From: Neocallimastix lanati (nom. inval.)
Taxonomy: Eukaryota; Neocallimastigomycota; Neocallimastigomycetes; Neocallimastigales; Neocallimastigaceae
Length of the DNA: 40,000 bases
NCBI GenBank assembly: GCA_016946835.1
Contig: JACVTC010000199.1
Span: 1 to 40,000, forward strand
Direction of reading: 5' to 3'
Shown piece after piece: positions 9,246 through 19,159 of the stretch. Made by a program: the position numbers and the translations under genes. The notes under the pieces were generated by a model. It was not told the origin of the DNA. It did not search any database and was given only the letters and a program-made list of their open reading frames with translations. Each line of letters begins with the position of its first letter. The stretch's first letter is position 1.

Positions 9246-10138
9246 GACTTTTTGGAATATATTTCTTTTTTATTTTTTTCCATAATCTTATTTAATTGAG
9301 GGCAATAGTATGAGTAATGACCTTCTTCCTTACAGAAGAAGCAAGTTTTAACAGATAAATTTCTCATTTTCTGGGTTGATTCTTCTATAATATCTTGAGG
9401 TTTCAGTTTATTATTTGTTTGACTTGTTTGGAAAGTTTCGTTTCTTCTTTTAGGATAAAGTCTTGAAGTAGTACTGTTTTGATTATTTTGATTATGCTGG
9501 GAATTATTAACATTATAGGTATTAATATTATTGTTCCTTACAGAAAGTCTATCTACTTTCTCGGCAATTTTGAAAGCTTTCTCCATACTTATATCATCTT
9601 TAAGGGATAATTTCTTCCAGGCTTCATAATTATTTTGAATAGAGTCAATATAATCTAGTACACCAATGCGCTTTCTTCTCTTTTTATCAAGTTTAGTGTA
9701 CAAAGTTCTATATCTTACATTAAAGTCTTTAATCTTTTCGTTTCTTTTAATTCGCATTGCACGAAGTTCTTTAAGAAGTAAATTTTGGTCTTCTTTAATA
9801 CCGTAAAAATTTTCAAGACTTGAAATAATTTTTTCAAGAGAAGGAAATTTATCATCATCAACATTTTCTTCTTCATCATCTTCTTCTTCATCTGATGAAT
9901 CATCACTTTCATCATCACTATCTTCTCCCAAATCTTCAATAACGCGTTGTACTTCACCAGAGCTGGTAAGTAAACAAGCATTAAATATTGTTTCCGGATC
10001 TGTGATACCTTGTATCTTGATCCAAAGTTTTAATTCAGTAGCCCAGGACTTTATATCTAAATTGTCCTTGCTAAGCTTCACTATGTCTCGTAATTCTTTC
10101 TTTAATTCTTTAAAACTTAAAGTACTTTTAGTAGACAT
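9233..10138 (-). CDS. gag: Gag polyprotein, element B
   Basis: A 301-residue capsid/nucleocapsid protein. The N-terminal part is followed by an acidic run of Asp, Glu and Ser (residues about 75-100), then the capsid segment shared with Gag A, a basic Asn-rich region, and a CCHC knuckle CFFCKEEGHYSYYC near residues 266-279. It ends right after the frameshift heptamer, so most ribosomes should stop here and a minority should enter pol. The start Met at 10138 follows an AT-rich leader and has no competing upstream Met in frame with homology. Confidence 0.9.
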   Translation of the reverse strand: MSTKSTLSFKELKKELRDIVKLSKDNLDIKSWATELKLWIKIQGITDPETIFNACLLTSSGEVQRVIEDLGEDSDDESDDSSDEEEDDEEENVDDDKFPSLEKIISSLENFYGIKEDQNLLLKELRAMRIKRNEKIKDFNVRYRTLYTKLDKKRRKRIGVLDYIDSIQNNYEAWKKLSLKDDISMEKAFKIAEKVDRLSVRNNNINTYNVNNSQHNQNNQNSTTSRLYPKRRNETFQTSQTNNKLKPQDIIEESTQKMRNLSVKTCFFCKEEGHYSYYCPQLNKIMEKNKKEIYSKKSLNF

Positions 10139-11504
10139 TTCGTTTTTAGTTAATAATTTTTTTATTGTAAATTAACGAGGTTATTAAATACGAATAAATT
10201 TGAAAGTCCAACTTTAAAAATATAATTTAACAAGTAATTTAATATCGAATCAAATTTTAAAACAATATATCTTAGTAATTTTTGAAAATAATAATTTTAT
10301 TTGCTTTCTTTAGTAAGTATAAGCTCGAAATCCTTATCGACAACTTAGTAGAAATTATAAAGCACGAGGTTCTTTTCGACTACTTTTTTAAGAATAATTT
10401 TAAGTTCGAAATCTTTATCGACAACTTAATAGAATAATTTTAAGTTCGAAATCTTTATCGACAACTTAATAGAATATTTTTCAAGCTCGAAATCTTTATC
10501 GACCACTTGAATTTTGTAATTTAGTATATTTGTAGTAATAAATTTAGAAGCAAAGTTTTATTTATTATTTTCACCTTTCAAAAATTTTTCTTTTTAAACG
10601 ATAAATATTGTATTGTTATAGCTAATAAAATTATTAATTAATTATAATTATTAAATACAAAAAAATAATCTTTATTGTCGTACAATCTGATAGTACACAC
10701 TGTCTGACGTGCAGCTTACCTAATGGTGTCATGCCACGCGTGTGCCACGATTACTATATTCAATATAAAATATAGCAGTTCAGAGCCCACTAGCCCAATT
10801 ACTATGTAGGATAAACTTAATCCGATAATCTATGTACGGAATAAAAAAATTTTAAAAGTATTCAATAATATTTTTATTAACTAATAAAAATTAACTAAAA
10901 ACACAATATTTTCAAAGTAAATTAAGATTCTATTACAGGAATTATATAACAAATAAAGTACCAGTAATAAAAAAAATAAAAAAAATTTAAATGGCGAAGT
11001 TAGCCAAAGTCTGATACTTTATATAATAAAGTGCCTTATAACTAGCACAAAGAAAAGTAAAAAAAATTATATAAAAAAAACAATCTTACGCCTTCGGTGA
11101 CGTAAGCTCCTTATTCGCCAGTGCTTGGAAAGTACCCGCACCTTCGTGTGTTGAAACGTTGAAGGTTGAACTATTATTACCGGGTCGGTAACCAAATACC
11201 TTCGTCTACTTTCCAATTAATCTCCAAATTAACTACTATTCAATAACCTACTATGAATAGAGTTAATTTGTTGCTATCTGAGAATACACTGTGTATGAGC
11301 TCTATCCGCTCCTTGTTATAATTTTACAAAATTTGTTTTTTTAGAATCTTAATTTTACTTATTTAAAAAAAATTTTTTTTATATATATATATCAAACAAG
11401 CGCCATGGGTTAATCAAAGGATTAACGACTTACTTGTTTATCAATATAAAATAAAAAAAAAATTAAAAAAAAATCTATGTTATTTACTATTATTTCTATT
11501 TAAT
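10139..11504 (-). other. Structured 5' leader of element B
   Basis: There is no gene. Besides the tandem repeats (10315-10515) it is less AT-rich than its surroundings and full of stem-loops. Examples are CTTACG/CGTAAG around 11085-11106, an imperfect stem at about 11227-11275, and a two-tier hairpin with AAACAAG (11394-11400) paired to CTTGTTT (11433-11439) around TTAATC/GATTAA (11410-11425). It would carry packaging and dimerisation signals if the element behaves like other LTR elements. Confidence 0.55.
10315..10515 (-). repeat. About five 40-41 bp tandem repeats in the element B leader
   Basis: The core TCGAAATCTTTATCGAC recurs near 10324, 10405, 10445 and 10486, with a diverged copy near 10365. 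Each unit can fold, AAGT plus TCGA pairing with TCGA plus ACTT, with an AATCTTTA loop. Confidence 0.8.
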
Positions 11505-11553
11505 TCCCCGATATCTCCACCATATAAATGTTAAGGTTTTAGAGAATTAAATA
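11497..11553 (-). repeat. Inverted repeat bracketing the element B PBS
   Basis: TATTTAATTC (11497-11506) and GAATTAAATA (11544-11553) are exact reverse complements. One arm is in the LTR and the other in the leader just past the PBS, the same arrangement as in element A with unrelated sequence. Confidence 0.65.
11505..11522 (-). other. Primer binding site, element B (tRNA type)
   Basis: The minus strand reads TGGTGGAGATATCGGGGA, 6 nt after the LTR end CTTAACA. Its complement has the layout of a tRNA 3' end (TC of the T loop, a CCCGA T-stem strand, a TATCTCC acceptor strand, A, CCA). The first nine bases match the PBS of element A. The isoacceptor is not identified. Confidence 0.75.
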
Positions 11554-11826
11554 AAAATAAAGTAAGGAAACACAAATTTTATTTATTTATTTATTATTTT
11601 TATTTATAAATTTATTTGATTTTATTTGATGATATTTAAAAATTAGTAGCAAAATTTACAACTATTTATACTTTTTTTCAAGGCATAAAAGTTGTTCTTG
11701 CCACTAAATTACATTTTATTTATTTTTTTTTTTAAAAACTATTAAATTTAAATTGATTTTTATAATTAATTATATAAAATTTAATTATAACAATATAAAT
11801 AAAATACATTTATAATATTAATAAAA

Positions 11827-11876
<50 letters not shown>

Positions 11877-12372
11877 TTATTTATTTAAAAATATCTAAAA
11901 TATTACTAATAAGAATTTATTTAATTGGCTATAATTTTTATTACAATCTGTTAAAATATTCAAATAAAAATAAAAATACTATTCTAATATAAAGGTTTTT
12001 AATAAAATAAAATATTTTTCAATATAAAATAAAACATTTCGATATAAAATTTTATAATAAAAAGTTAAAATATAATATATAAATTTTTAATTATCAATAT
12101 ATAAAAATATTATTAATATAAATTTTCATTATTAATATAAAAAAAATAAGATTTATTATTAATATTGCTAATATAAGTTTTAAATATATAAAAATATTAC
12201 TATTAATATAAGATTTAATATAAAAATATAAAGTTTAATATAATTTTTGATTTAATTTTTGATCTTTGGATTTAAAAATTTATTAAAGTACAAAAATAAT
12301 AATGTACACATAATGTATTAGAAATAAATCGTAGATTTAATTAAGAATGCATTATTTAGTACATTCTTATCA
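11529..12372 (-). mobile_element. 5' LTR of element B
   Basis: An 844-bp copy of the 3' LTR. The ends are TG...CA with imperfect terminal repeats (TGATAAG/CTTAACA). It contains a 46-T run. Its right end abuts the truncated 5' LTR of element C. Confidence 0.95.
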
Positions 12373-12394
12373 AAAAAACTAGAAATTAGAATGC

Positions 12395-12448
12395 TGGCAT
12401 AGTGGTTAGTCACTATGACCTCAGCCTGAACCACTAGGGTTCGACTCA
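12395..12448 (+). promoter_or_regulatory. tRNA-like box A and box B inside the element C LTR
   Basis: TGGCATAGTGG (12395-12405) fits the box A consensus TRGCNNAGYNGG, and GGTTCGACTC (12438-12447) fits box B, at tRNA-like spacing. The flanking bases do not make an acceptor or T stem, so this is not a working tRNA gene. It may be a tRNA-derived (SINE-like) relic or a pol III promoter. The same sequence is present in the 3' LTR near 17320-17375. Confidence 0.4.
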
Positions 12449-12728
12449 CACCTTTACTAAAATTTTATATCATTTAAATTTTAAAGAATTTTTATACTTC
12501 ATTTCTGTATTTGTTTCTGTATTTGTTTCTGTATAAATTTCTATAAAAAAAAATTAACAAAAGAAATTCTTAGAAATTAATAGAAACAAATCAGATAGAA
12601 ATTCTATTTTAATTTATCTTTTATCATTATTTCTTTTAGATTCTTTTTAACCGAAAATAATCAATTTTTATGAAACTTTTTAATGATTTTATGGTTTTAA
12701 ATTTTTATGGATTTAAATTTTGAAAAAC

Positions 12729-12736
12729 TATAAATA
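12729..12736 (+). promoter_or_regulatory. TATA box of the element C LTR
   Basis: TATAAATA lies 52 nt upstream of GTGTTTTTATT (12781-12791), the segment that complements the primer site and is thus the likely 5' end of the transcript. Confidence 0.5.
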
Positions 12737-12971
12737 GGAGTGAATTTCGCAGCCAAAAAAAAAAAATATTTTAAAAAATTGTGTTTTTATTAATTATTAA
12801 ATTAATTAATAAGTAATTCGAAATATTACAATAATTAATCTTTATAATTAATATTTTTAAATTTCTTAATTAATAAAACTATATTTTAAAAAACCAAATT
12901 ACTTATTAATCAAAAAGTGCTTACCTATTGTGTTACACTCTTTAAAACACGGATATTCCAATATTCGTTAC

Positions 12972-12982
12972 AATAAAAACAC
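12972..12982 (+). other. Candidate self-priming PBS, element C
   Basis: AATAAAAACAC begins at the last base of the 5' LTR and is the exact reverse complement of GTGTTTTTATT at 12781-12791 in the same LTR. No TGG tRNA-type PBS follows the LTR. The 11-nt length and LTR-adjacent position are those of Tf1-type self-primed elements. Confidence 0.6.
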
Positions 12983-13925
12983 CACTAAACTAAGCACAAT
13001 ACCTTTGCACTTTTACTCTTTTTGGAACCCCGTTAAGGAATCCCATTTTCTACTACTATTTTTGGAACCCCGTTAAGGAATCCCATTTTCTACTACTATT
13101 TTTGGAACCCCGTTAAGGAATCCCATTTTCTACTACTATTTTTGGAACCCCGTTAAGGAATCCCATTTTCTACTACTATTTTTGGAACACCGTTAAGGAA
13201 TCCCATTTACTACTATTCTTTTTTGGAACCCCGTTAAGGAATCCCATTCTCTACTACTCTTTTTGGAACCCCGTTAAGTAATCCCATTCTCTATTACTCT
13301 TTTTGGAACCCCGTTAAGGAATCCCATTTTCTACTATTTTTGAAACCACTTACCAAGACTATAAATTTTTCTACCAAAATTCATGCATGAATTTATAAAT
13401 TCAATCGGAACCCTTGAATTTTACTATATATTAAAATTATTAATATTTTCAATAATCCATATAACCATCCTTGAAATTAAAATTATTTATATTGAAATTA
13501 AATATTTACTTCTTCTAATAATTAATTATATTGTATATTTATTATTCAATCAAAATCAATAATTATAATAATTAAAAAAAAAAAAAAAAAAAAAAAAATT
13601 AGTAATAATTAATATTTAATAATTAATATTTAATAATTAATAATAATAATTAATAATCAATAATTAGTAATAATTAATAATTAATAATTAATAATTAGTA
13701 ATAATCAATATTCAATAATTAGTAATAATTAATAGTAATAATCAATATTCAATAATTAGTAATAATTAATAATAATAATTAATAATAATTAGTAATAATC
13801 AATATTTAATAATTAATAATAATTAATAATTAATAATAATAATTAATAATAATTAGTAATAATCAATATTTAATAATTAATAATAATTAATAATTAATAA
13901 TTAATAATTAGTAATCAATAATTAG

Positions 13926-13977
<52 letters not shown>
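12983..13977 (+). other. Element C leader
   Basis: There is no gene. It holds eight 40-41 bp tandem repeats (13019-13341), an AT-rich stretch (13342-13560), AATAATTA/TAATTAGTAATAATCA simple repeats (13600-13928), and a 48-A homopolymer (13930-13977) that ends at the start codon. Confidence 0.7.
13019..13341 (+). repeat. Eight 40-41 bp tandem repeats in the element C leader
   Basis: The core GGAACCCCGTTAAGGAATCC starts at 13024, 13064, 13104, 13144, 13184, 13225, 13265 and 13305. Copy 5 has CACC for CCCC and copy 7 has TAAT for GAAT. The repeats are strikingly GC-richer than all flanking DNA. Confidence 0.95.
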
Positions 13978-13981
<4 letters not shown>

Positions 13982-16965
13982 AAGAAGTAAACAATAGTAA
14001 TGCAACACTCAAGGATGGATTCGCCGGCGATAGAAGGTATTTTAAAGGATTCCTCGCTAAAATTGAACTTCTTTTTATGATCTATCCAGATAGATTCGTT
14101 GATGATGAATCAAAAGTGGTATACATTATTTCAAGACTATATGGAACCGCTATGAACTGGGCAGCAACGTTAATTGAAAACATGGATCCATGCCTAGGTA
14201 ATTACGAAGAATTCATCGAACGAATGAAATCGGTTTTTGGGAATAATGACGCAACTTTCGTGGCAAACCATAGGTTAAGAACAATAAAGCAAAAAAGAAT
14301 CGGTGATATTCAACATTACATCATGGAATTCAACCGATATGCTGATGATTCATCTTGGAACGAAGAAGCCAAGATGGATGCTTTCTTGGATGGATTACAA
14401 GACCAAATAGCTACCAGAATACTCGAAATGTTTCCAGGACCCCGTTCATTATTCGCAATGCAAACAATTGCTTCCAGAATCGATAGCCGCATATCAAACC
14501 ATCGAAACTTTAATAACTTAACCAACCGACAAAACAACAATAATAGTAATACTAGAAACAATTTTAAAAGAAACGCTGGTAAAAAACCTTTTCAATCCAA
14601 ACCTAATAAAACCCATGGACCTCTTTCAAAAGAAGAGAAAGAAAGAAGAAGAAAGGAAAACCTCTGCCTCTATTGTGGATCTACTGACCACCAACTTGAT
14701 AATTGCCCCATTAAAAACAGAAAAAGAAACAATAATAACAGTACAAGCAGTAATACTACTTACGTAACAAATCCAGAAACAACCAAACCAAGACCAAGAC
14801 TCTCTGATAATCCCAATGTTAAAACTGCAACCTTTGAATTCAATATAAGTACCTCAAACGCTTCTGTTAAAACCAAAATTTTAATTGACTCCGGATCACA
14901 ATTAAATCTTATGGATATCTACTTCGCAAAAGAAAATAATATTCCCTTCGAAAAACAAAATGTTGTCCCACAAGTCTCCGGTATAGGTGGAAATCAAACT
15001 ATATTAGGCAAAACCATGCCACTCTCCCTCACTTATGATAATCACAAATGCTTAGCTGAATTCTACATCATCGATTTACCCTCTTACTGCTGCATACTTG
15101 GCTCTGAATGGCTCTGTACCCATAATCCAATGATAAATTTCTCTGAAAAGAAACTTTGCTTTAAATCAAGTTATTGCACTAATAATTGCCTGGTTATTCC
15201 TATGACTTTCACTGCTCACGTTACAGAAAAAGAACCCCAACTTGATGATGAAACCTTAGAATCAATTAATCAACCTGAAACGAACAATCTTCCTGAAAAG
15301 CTTTTGCAATTTATTGATGTCTTCGATGAAAAATCTGCCAACAAACTACCACCTCATCGTCAATATGATTGTGAGATAAAACTAAAACCCGATGCAAAAC
15401 TGTTTTATGGCTCAATCAATGGAAAACCCGATGCGCTCTCAAGAAGACCTGATTATGCTGCTTCTGAACAAAATTCTAATGAAATCCCCTTCTCAGTGCT
15501 CCGTCCTGAAAACTTTGCTGCTTTCCCAACTTCCGCTGTATCTTTCACTGAAGAAATCCTTTCCGAATGTAAAAACGATTCATTTTATCATAACGTTTGT
15601 GACTACCTTGGAAATAACAAGCTCCCAATCCCACATCCTAAAATCGATAAATTCTCACTTAGTAACGGTTACCTTCTCTTTGACAACAAACTTTATATTC
15701 CGCCTAACTGCCGCTCACACGCTTTTAAGATCTGCCATGACTCTCCCTCCGCTGGTCACTTCGGAATTCGAAAAACAATTAATCTTTTAAATCGCGACTT
15801 TTGGTGGCCCTCGCTTAACTCTGATGCTAAAGACTATATTCGCTCCTGCGAAACTTGCTGCCGTTCTAAGGACTCAAGACACAATCCTTATGGATACTTA
15901 CAACCGCTTGAAATTCCTAATCGCCCTTGGATCTCTATTGCTATGGATTTTATTACCGATCTCCCTGAATCTTCTGGTTTTACTTGTATCTTTGTCATTG
16001 TCGACCGCTTCTCTAAAATGTGCCACTTTATTCCTTTTGAAAACGTTCCTTCCGCCCCTGACACTGCTTCTGCTTTTATGAAAACCGTCTTTCGACTCCA
16101 CGGCTTACCAAATGAAATTCTATCCGATAGAGGAACCCAATTTACCTCTAAATTTTGGACTGCTGTTTGTGATGCCCTCGACATTAAGTTGAAGTTCTCT
16201 TCTCCATCCCATCACCAAACTAACGGTTTGACGGAGAGGGTGAACTCCGTTATTGAACAATATTTAAGATGTTTTGCTAACTACAAAGGATCTAATTGGA
16301 ATAACTATCTTTATCTGGCCGAATTCAGTTACAACAATGCAATCCAGGAATCGTCTAATTACTCACCTTTCTATGCAAATTATGGATTCAATCCTAGGCA
16401 TTCACCAGAAATACCAAGTAACATCGATGTACCAAGAGCTGAAGACTTTGTAGTAAATTTATCTGATCTCTCTAAGGAATTAAAAAAGAATTTGGAAACC
16501 GCCTCTAAGAAACAAGAAAACTTTGCAAATAAACACAGAACCCAAGCCCCAGAATTCAAGAAAAATGATAAAGTATGGCTGGATAGTTCTCTCATTTTAA
16601 GAAACAAAAACAAAAAACTTAAACCAAGAAAATTAGGACCTTTCAAAATTATAAAGAAAATCTCTCCGGTAACTTACAAATTAGATCTACCAAAGAAGTA
16701 TAGAATTCATCCAATTATACATGTATCCGAATTAGAACCATATTATGAAGACAATTTTAATAGAACTCAAGCACCACCTCCACCGGTTATCATAGATGAT
16801 GAAGAAGAATATGAAGTTGAAAAGATTCTGGATAAAAGAAAACATTATGGAAAAATTCAATATTTCATCAAATGGAAAGGATACTCACTATCTGATGCCT
16901 CGTGGGAACCTGAATCCAACCTCAACTGCCCTGAACTAATCAAAGAATTTAATGAGTCCAACTAA
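13978..16965 (+). CDS. Gag-protease-integrase-chromodomain polyprotein lacking RT and RNase H, element C
   Basis: A 995-residue single frame. Order: Ty3-type Gag capsid (about 10-190), basic region, CCHC knuckle CLYCGSTDHQLDNC (about 230-243), retropepsin with normal DSGS (Asp about 304), then the linker that normally precedes RT (KLPPHRQYDCEIKLKPDAK). At about residue 478 it jumps directly to SINGKPDALSRRPD, the end of RNase H in this family. Integrase follows with an HHCC finger and Asp 657, Asp 717, Glu 753 (35 between the last two), then a C-terminal chromodomain (about 942-992) with YFIKWKGYSLSDASWEP. The deletion keeps the frame. The chromodomain would direct integration to methylated histone H3 chromatin. 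As a lone copy it cannot reverse transcribe and would need RT from an intact relative. Confidence 0.93.
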
Positions 16966-17285
16966 ATATAAATCATTTAATCAAAAATAAATTTTATTTC
17001 ATCAAAGTACTATTAATCATTCTAACTTATGATTATTTTAAAAAAAAAAAAAAAAAAAAAAAATTATTTTATATTATTCAAAAACATTTATTCTAGATAG
17101 TTTTATTTTTATACTTTATTTTTAAAACTTAAAATTCATGTAATTTTTATTATTCAATGTATTAATTAAATTATCACTCCTATAAGTATTTTAGTTATAG
17201 TTTATTATTATAAAAGTTAGAATTAGAAATAGTTTAGATTTAAAGCAAAAGATTCGTCTGGCATCCGAATCCTAGAGGAGGACCA
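16966..17285 (+). other. Element C 3' untranslated region with polypurine tract
   Basis: AT-rich, with a 24-A run near 17040. It ends in AGAGGAGGA (17274-17282) followed by CCA and the TG of the 3' LTR, a normal polypurine tract position. Confidence 0.7.
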
Positions 17286-17897
17286 TGTAACGAATCTTAA
17301 AAAACTAGAAATTAGAATGCTGGCATAGTGGTTAGTCACTATGACCTCAGCCTGAACCACTAGGGTTCGACTCACACCTTTACTAAAATTTTATATCATT
17401 TAAATTTTAAAGAATTTTTATACTTCATTTCTGTATTTGTTTCTGTATTTGTTTCTGTATAAATTTCTATAAAAAAAATTAACAAAAGAAATTCTTAGAA
17501 ATTAATAGAAACAAATCAGATAGAAATTCTATTTTAATTTATCTTTTATCATTATTTCTTTTAGATTCTTTTTAACCGAAAATAATCAATTTTTATGAAA
17601 CTTTTTAATGATTTTATGGTTTTAAATTTTTATGGATTTAAATTTTGAAAAACTATAAATAGGAGTGAATTTCGCAGCCAAAAAAAAAAAATATTTTAAA
17701 AAATTGTGTTTTTATTAATTATTAAATTAATTAATAAGTAATTCGAAATATTACAATAATTAATCTTTATAATTAATATTTTTAAATTTCTTAATTAATA
17801 AAACTATATTTTAAAAAACCAAATTACTTATTAATCAAAAAGTGCTTACCTATTGTGTTACACTCTTTAAAACACGGATATTCCAATATTCGTTACA
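17286..17897 (+). mobile_element. 3' LTR of element C, complete
   Basis: 612 bp with perfect 10-bp terminal inverted repeats (TGTAACGAAT/ATTCGTTACA). It interrupts the transposase gene that continues at 17898. The 5 bp after it are ATGCC; the matching duplication on the other side is gone. Confidence 0.93.
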
Positions 17898-18749
17898 ATG
17901 CCAAATACAGTATTTAATATTTATATTAGGAAATATTTTTTTAACTGCTTTGGATATGCCTTTTTCAAAATCGCAATGTACATTTTTTGGTTCAGTTATA
18001 ATATTATTATTAGAATTTTGTTTTAATTTATTGAATAACATTTTATATGTTTTTTGCTTTTTATTTCTTAATATTGCATAAGAAGTAGTATAAAAACTAT
18101 TCAATTCTTTAACGTAAGTTCTAGTAATAAACACTTGTTGACTAAATTTAGGTGCAATATAAAAAGTACCATCCACAAATATATCATTATTATATTTCTT
18201 AAATAATTTTGCTTGAAAAGGGGATTGAAAAATTACTAAATCAGAATTTTTGAATATCATAAAATCTTCATTTCGTTCAGTTTTATAATATTCAGATTCA
18301 TTAGGAATTTCATTAAAAGTTGTTACATTGGATGGTAGTTTTTTATTAATACTTCTTAATATTAGAGTTTTAACTGAAATATATTCTGGACACGGATATA
18401 TAAATCCCATTTCTTTAGAAATTTCATTATATAGTCTTTTTCGTTTTATATCAAAAGGATTTGAATGTTTTTTAATTTCATCTTTAATTTTATGTTTCAT
18501 TACAGATAGGGATACACTATATTCGTTTCCAGGATGATTATGTAAACTCTCATATTTTAAGATTTCTTTCCCATTATTTAAAATAATAAAAGATTTACAT
18601 TTATTATTTTTTTTATATTCGGTACATTTATAAACTCTTGAATTATCTTTCCTTGAATGTGAAAAATTAAATTTATATTGTTTATTAATAATGATTTGTT
18701 CTTCTCCTTTATTAGACTCACTTATATAAATAGTTATGTTTTCTTCCAT
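17898..18749 (-). pseudogene. FLYWCH/MULE-type transposase, C-terminus cut off by element C
   Basis: 284 codons of host-side coding sequence remain, followed by 15 codons read into the LTR before a stop at 17850. Residues about 25-75 form a FLYWCH-like zinc finger (C and C in YKCTEYKKNNKC, then LHNHPG). Residues about 185-284 match the MULE DDE region: FVDGTFYIAPKF with the first Asp, HCDFEKGISKAV with the second, and IKYCIWHC at the break. The third acidic residue and the rest are missing, and no continuation was found in the window. It would have been a cut-and-paste DNA transposase. It could also be a domesticated FLYWCH gene. The inactivation is clear either way. Confidence 0.8.
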
Positions 18750-19159
18750 TTATAAATTTTAATATATAGTTTTTAATTATATCTTTTAAATTATTATATT
18801 AATTATCTAAATATTATTTTTTAATATTAATTCTGAACAATTAAATATTCAATTTTTTTTAAAAGATAAAAAGTATTTTAATTATTCCTTTTTCTTTTAA
18901 TTTTTTTTAAAAAAAAAAAACAGATACATAAAGTATATATGAAAATATTTTAATTTTTATTATTTAAAAATAAATTATTTATTTAATGTATATAAAAAAA
19001 ATTTAATTATTTATTTATTCTAAATTAATATTAATTATTTTTTTTAATATATACTAATAAAGAATTTATGAATTAATTAATTATTTTATTTATATTATAA
19101 TCTAATTAAATTATTAACTTTTAAGTCTTTTTAAAACAACAAATATATATAGCATTTTT
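18750..19159. other. AT-rich spacer
   Basis: Upstream side of the broken transposase. It consists of AT-rich runs with no gene, RNA or clear terminal repeat that I can see. Confidence 0.6.

Larger units (their letters stand above)
4372..12372 (-). mobile_element. Element B: complete Ty3/gypsy LTR retrotransposon
   Basis: Order on the minus strand: 5' LTR (11529-12372), PBS, structured leader, gag, -1 frameshift signal, pol, 3' LTR (4372-5216). LTRs begin TGATAAG and end CTTAACA on the minus strand. They appear identical apart from one T in the homopolymer (46 against 47), indicating a young insertion. All coding motifs are intact. Flanks end TTAAAA on the left and begin AAAAAA on the right, allowing a 4-bp AAAA target duplication, but this is weak in such AT-rich DNA. 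Confidence 0.93.
12373..12972 (+). mobile_element. 5' LTR of element C, truncated at its start
   Basis: It matches 17299-17897 over its whole length. The full LTR (17286-17897) starts TGTAACGAATCTT before the shared AAAAAACTAG. Those 13 bases are absent here and element B ends instead. Confidence 0.92.
12373..17897 (+). mobile_element. Element C: RT-less chromovirus (Ty3/gypsy), 5' LTR truncated
   Basis: Order: 5' LTR lacking its first 13 bp (12373-12972), self-priming PBS, repeat-rich leader, a single gag-PR-IN-chromodomain frame, polypurine tract (17274-17282), 3' LTR (17286-17897). The two LTRs differ by one A over about 600 bp, so the insertion is young. The 3' LTR ends in ATTCGTTACA, the exact inverse of its start TGTAACGAAT. 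The element lies in a MULE-type transposase gene on its right side. The left flank has been lost. Confidence 0.9.

Noticed and set aside
12388-12460. Functional tRNA gene in the element C LTR
   Set aside because: Boxes A and B are good, but acceptor, D and T stems fail.
15888-16184. Antisense and shifted frames across the integrase region
   Set aside because: They are shadows of the 995-residue polyprotein, which carries all conserved motifs.
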